Below, piece after piece: positions 63,647-64,000 of a stretch of DNA of 64,000 nt. Source of the DNA: Alphaproteobacteria bacterium. Lineage in GTDB: Bacteria > Pseudomonadota > Alphaproteobacteria > Micropepsales > Micropepsaceae. The translations under genes were made by a program, and so were the position numbers. Each line of letters begins with the position of its first letter. The stretch's first letter is position 1. The notes under the pieces are model-generated. The model was given only the letters and a program-made list of their open reading frames with translations, made no database searches and had not been told where the DNA came from. The stretch covers positions 25,109 through 89,108 of the forward strand of contig JAFBAL010000006.1 in the NCBI GenBank assembly GCA_019247845.1. The letters run 5' to 3'.

Positions 63647-64000
63647 GGGGCTGCGTGTTTCCGATGGAAAGCCGCCTAGGAAATCTCAGGAAACTGAGCG
63701 GTTCGGTTCCAGTTCCTGTACTAACGATTAAATTTCACACCCGGGGGTTGAAGCGGGTTTTCCGCTCCCCACATCCCGCGGACCATGTGCCTCTACGCGC
63801 GCCGGGTTCACACCCGAAGACGCCGGTGGATGCGATACAGGGCGAGGGCGCAGCCTGCCGGGCGCCCGTGCGGATATCGAATTGGAAGCCTGCCCCCGCG
63901 GATGGCTATTCCGCATGCAGGCTCCTCTTTGTCTTTCGCGAAGCCCGAGGAGAAGCCAAGGTGCGGACGCGCTGCCGTAACACGCTGTGCCGCCCGCCTG
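63647..64000 (+). other. Intergenic region with several hairpins, candidate RNA leader
   Basis: No convincing gene lies in these 354 bases. A GNRA-type hairpin (CTCAG-GAAA-CTGAG, 63685-63698) is followed by an AT-rich stretch that may hold a -10 element, then by hairpins at 63752-63766 (AGCGG/CCGCT), 63803-63816 (CGGGT/ACCCG), 63887-63923 (AGCCTGC/GCAGGCT with inner GCGGA/TCCGC) and 63922-63952 (CTCCTC/GAGGAG). This density suggests a structured 5' leader of a gene to the right. The family is not identified. Confidence 0.5.

Noticed and set aside
63728..63916. 62-codon minus-strand frame at the right edge
   Set aside because: The product is Pro/Arg/Ser-rich with no start signal, and the DNA is better explained by hairpins.

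Overview
The window is a GC-rich, gene-dense chromosomal segment from an alphaproteobacterium; species and genus cannot be fixed from the sequence. The evidence is a ChpT-type histidine phosphotransferase, an EipA-type DUF1134 envelope protein, a DUF4164 gene beside zapA, and the gene order ruvC-ruvA-ruvB-ybgC-tolQRAB-pal-cpoB-tilS-ftsH. No rRNA, tRNA, CRISPR array, insertion sequence or replication origin was seen.

Layout. 1-6.9 kb: transporters, secreted proteins, a PEBP-family protein, a sulfotransferase, an OmpA-like protein and glutathione-dependent formaldehyde dehydrogenase. 7-9.5 kb (minus): suhB, efp, a DUF4383 membrane protein and thiE. 9.5-12.7 kb: three tandem secreted HAF-repeat paralogues. 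12.8-20.4 kb: tkt-gap and pgk-fba on the minus strand, separated by three plus-strand genes (LpxR-like lipid A deacylase, TMEM175-like channel, small secreted protein); fba ends at a strong terminator. 20.5-22.7 kb: DUF4164 gene, zapA, a rhodanese, a probable 6S RNA and 5-formyl-THF cyclo-ligase. 22.7-25.7 kb: membrane protein, YmdB-type phosphodiesterase, VOC protein and ahpC-ahpD under a palindromic site. 25.8-27.1 kb: an AT-richer accessory patch with an orphan DUF433 gene, a PD-(D/E)XK nuclease-like gene and a small unknown gene. 27.2-31.4 kb: YebC, an aldo/keto reductase, a CPA2 antiporter and two small genes.

31.5-43.2 kb holds the recombination and envelope block: ruvC-ruvA, a three-gene toxin-antitoxin module with a 27-bp palindromic operator, ruvB, ybgC, the Tol-Pal genes, cpoB, tilS and ftsH; an orphan secF follows. 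44.2-46.2 kb is an overlapping arsenic operon (arsR-arsI-arsC-aquaporin). 46.4-51.5 kb: secreted metallophosphoesterase, EipA-like protein, cysQ, and chpT followed by a CheY-like regulator and cheR. 51.4-56.9 kb (minus): a single-chain acyl-CoA carboxylase and btuB behind a cobalamin riboswitch. 57-60.1 kb: acyl-CoA synthetase, SDR and mntP. 60.2-63.6 kb: a BlaI-BlaR1-type regulatory pair controlling a serine hydrolase. The last 350 bases hold no gene but several hairpins and look like a structured RNA leader.

The best candidates for something undescribed are the accessory patch at 25.8-27.1 kb, the toxin-antitoxin module inside ruvCAB, the BlaI/BlaR1/serine-hydrolase operon whose sensor lacks a recognisable penicillin-binding domain, and the structured region at the right edge.
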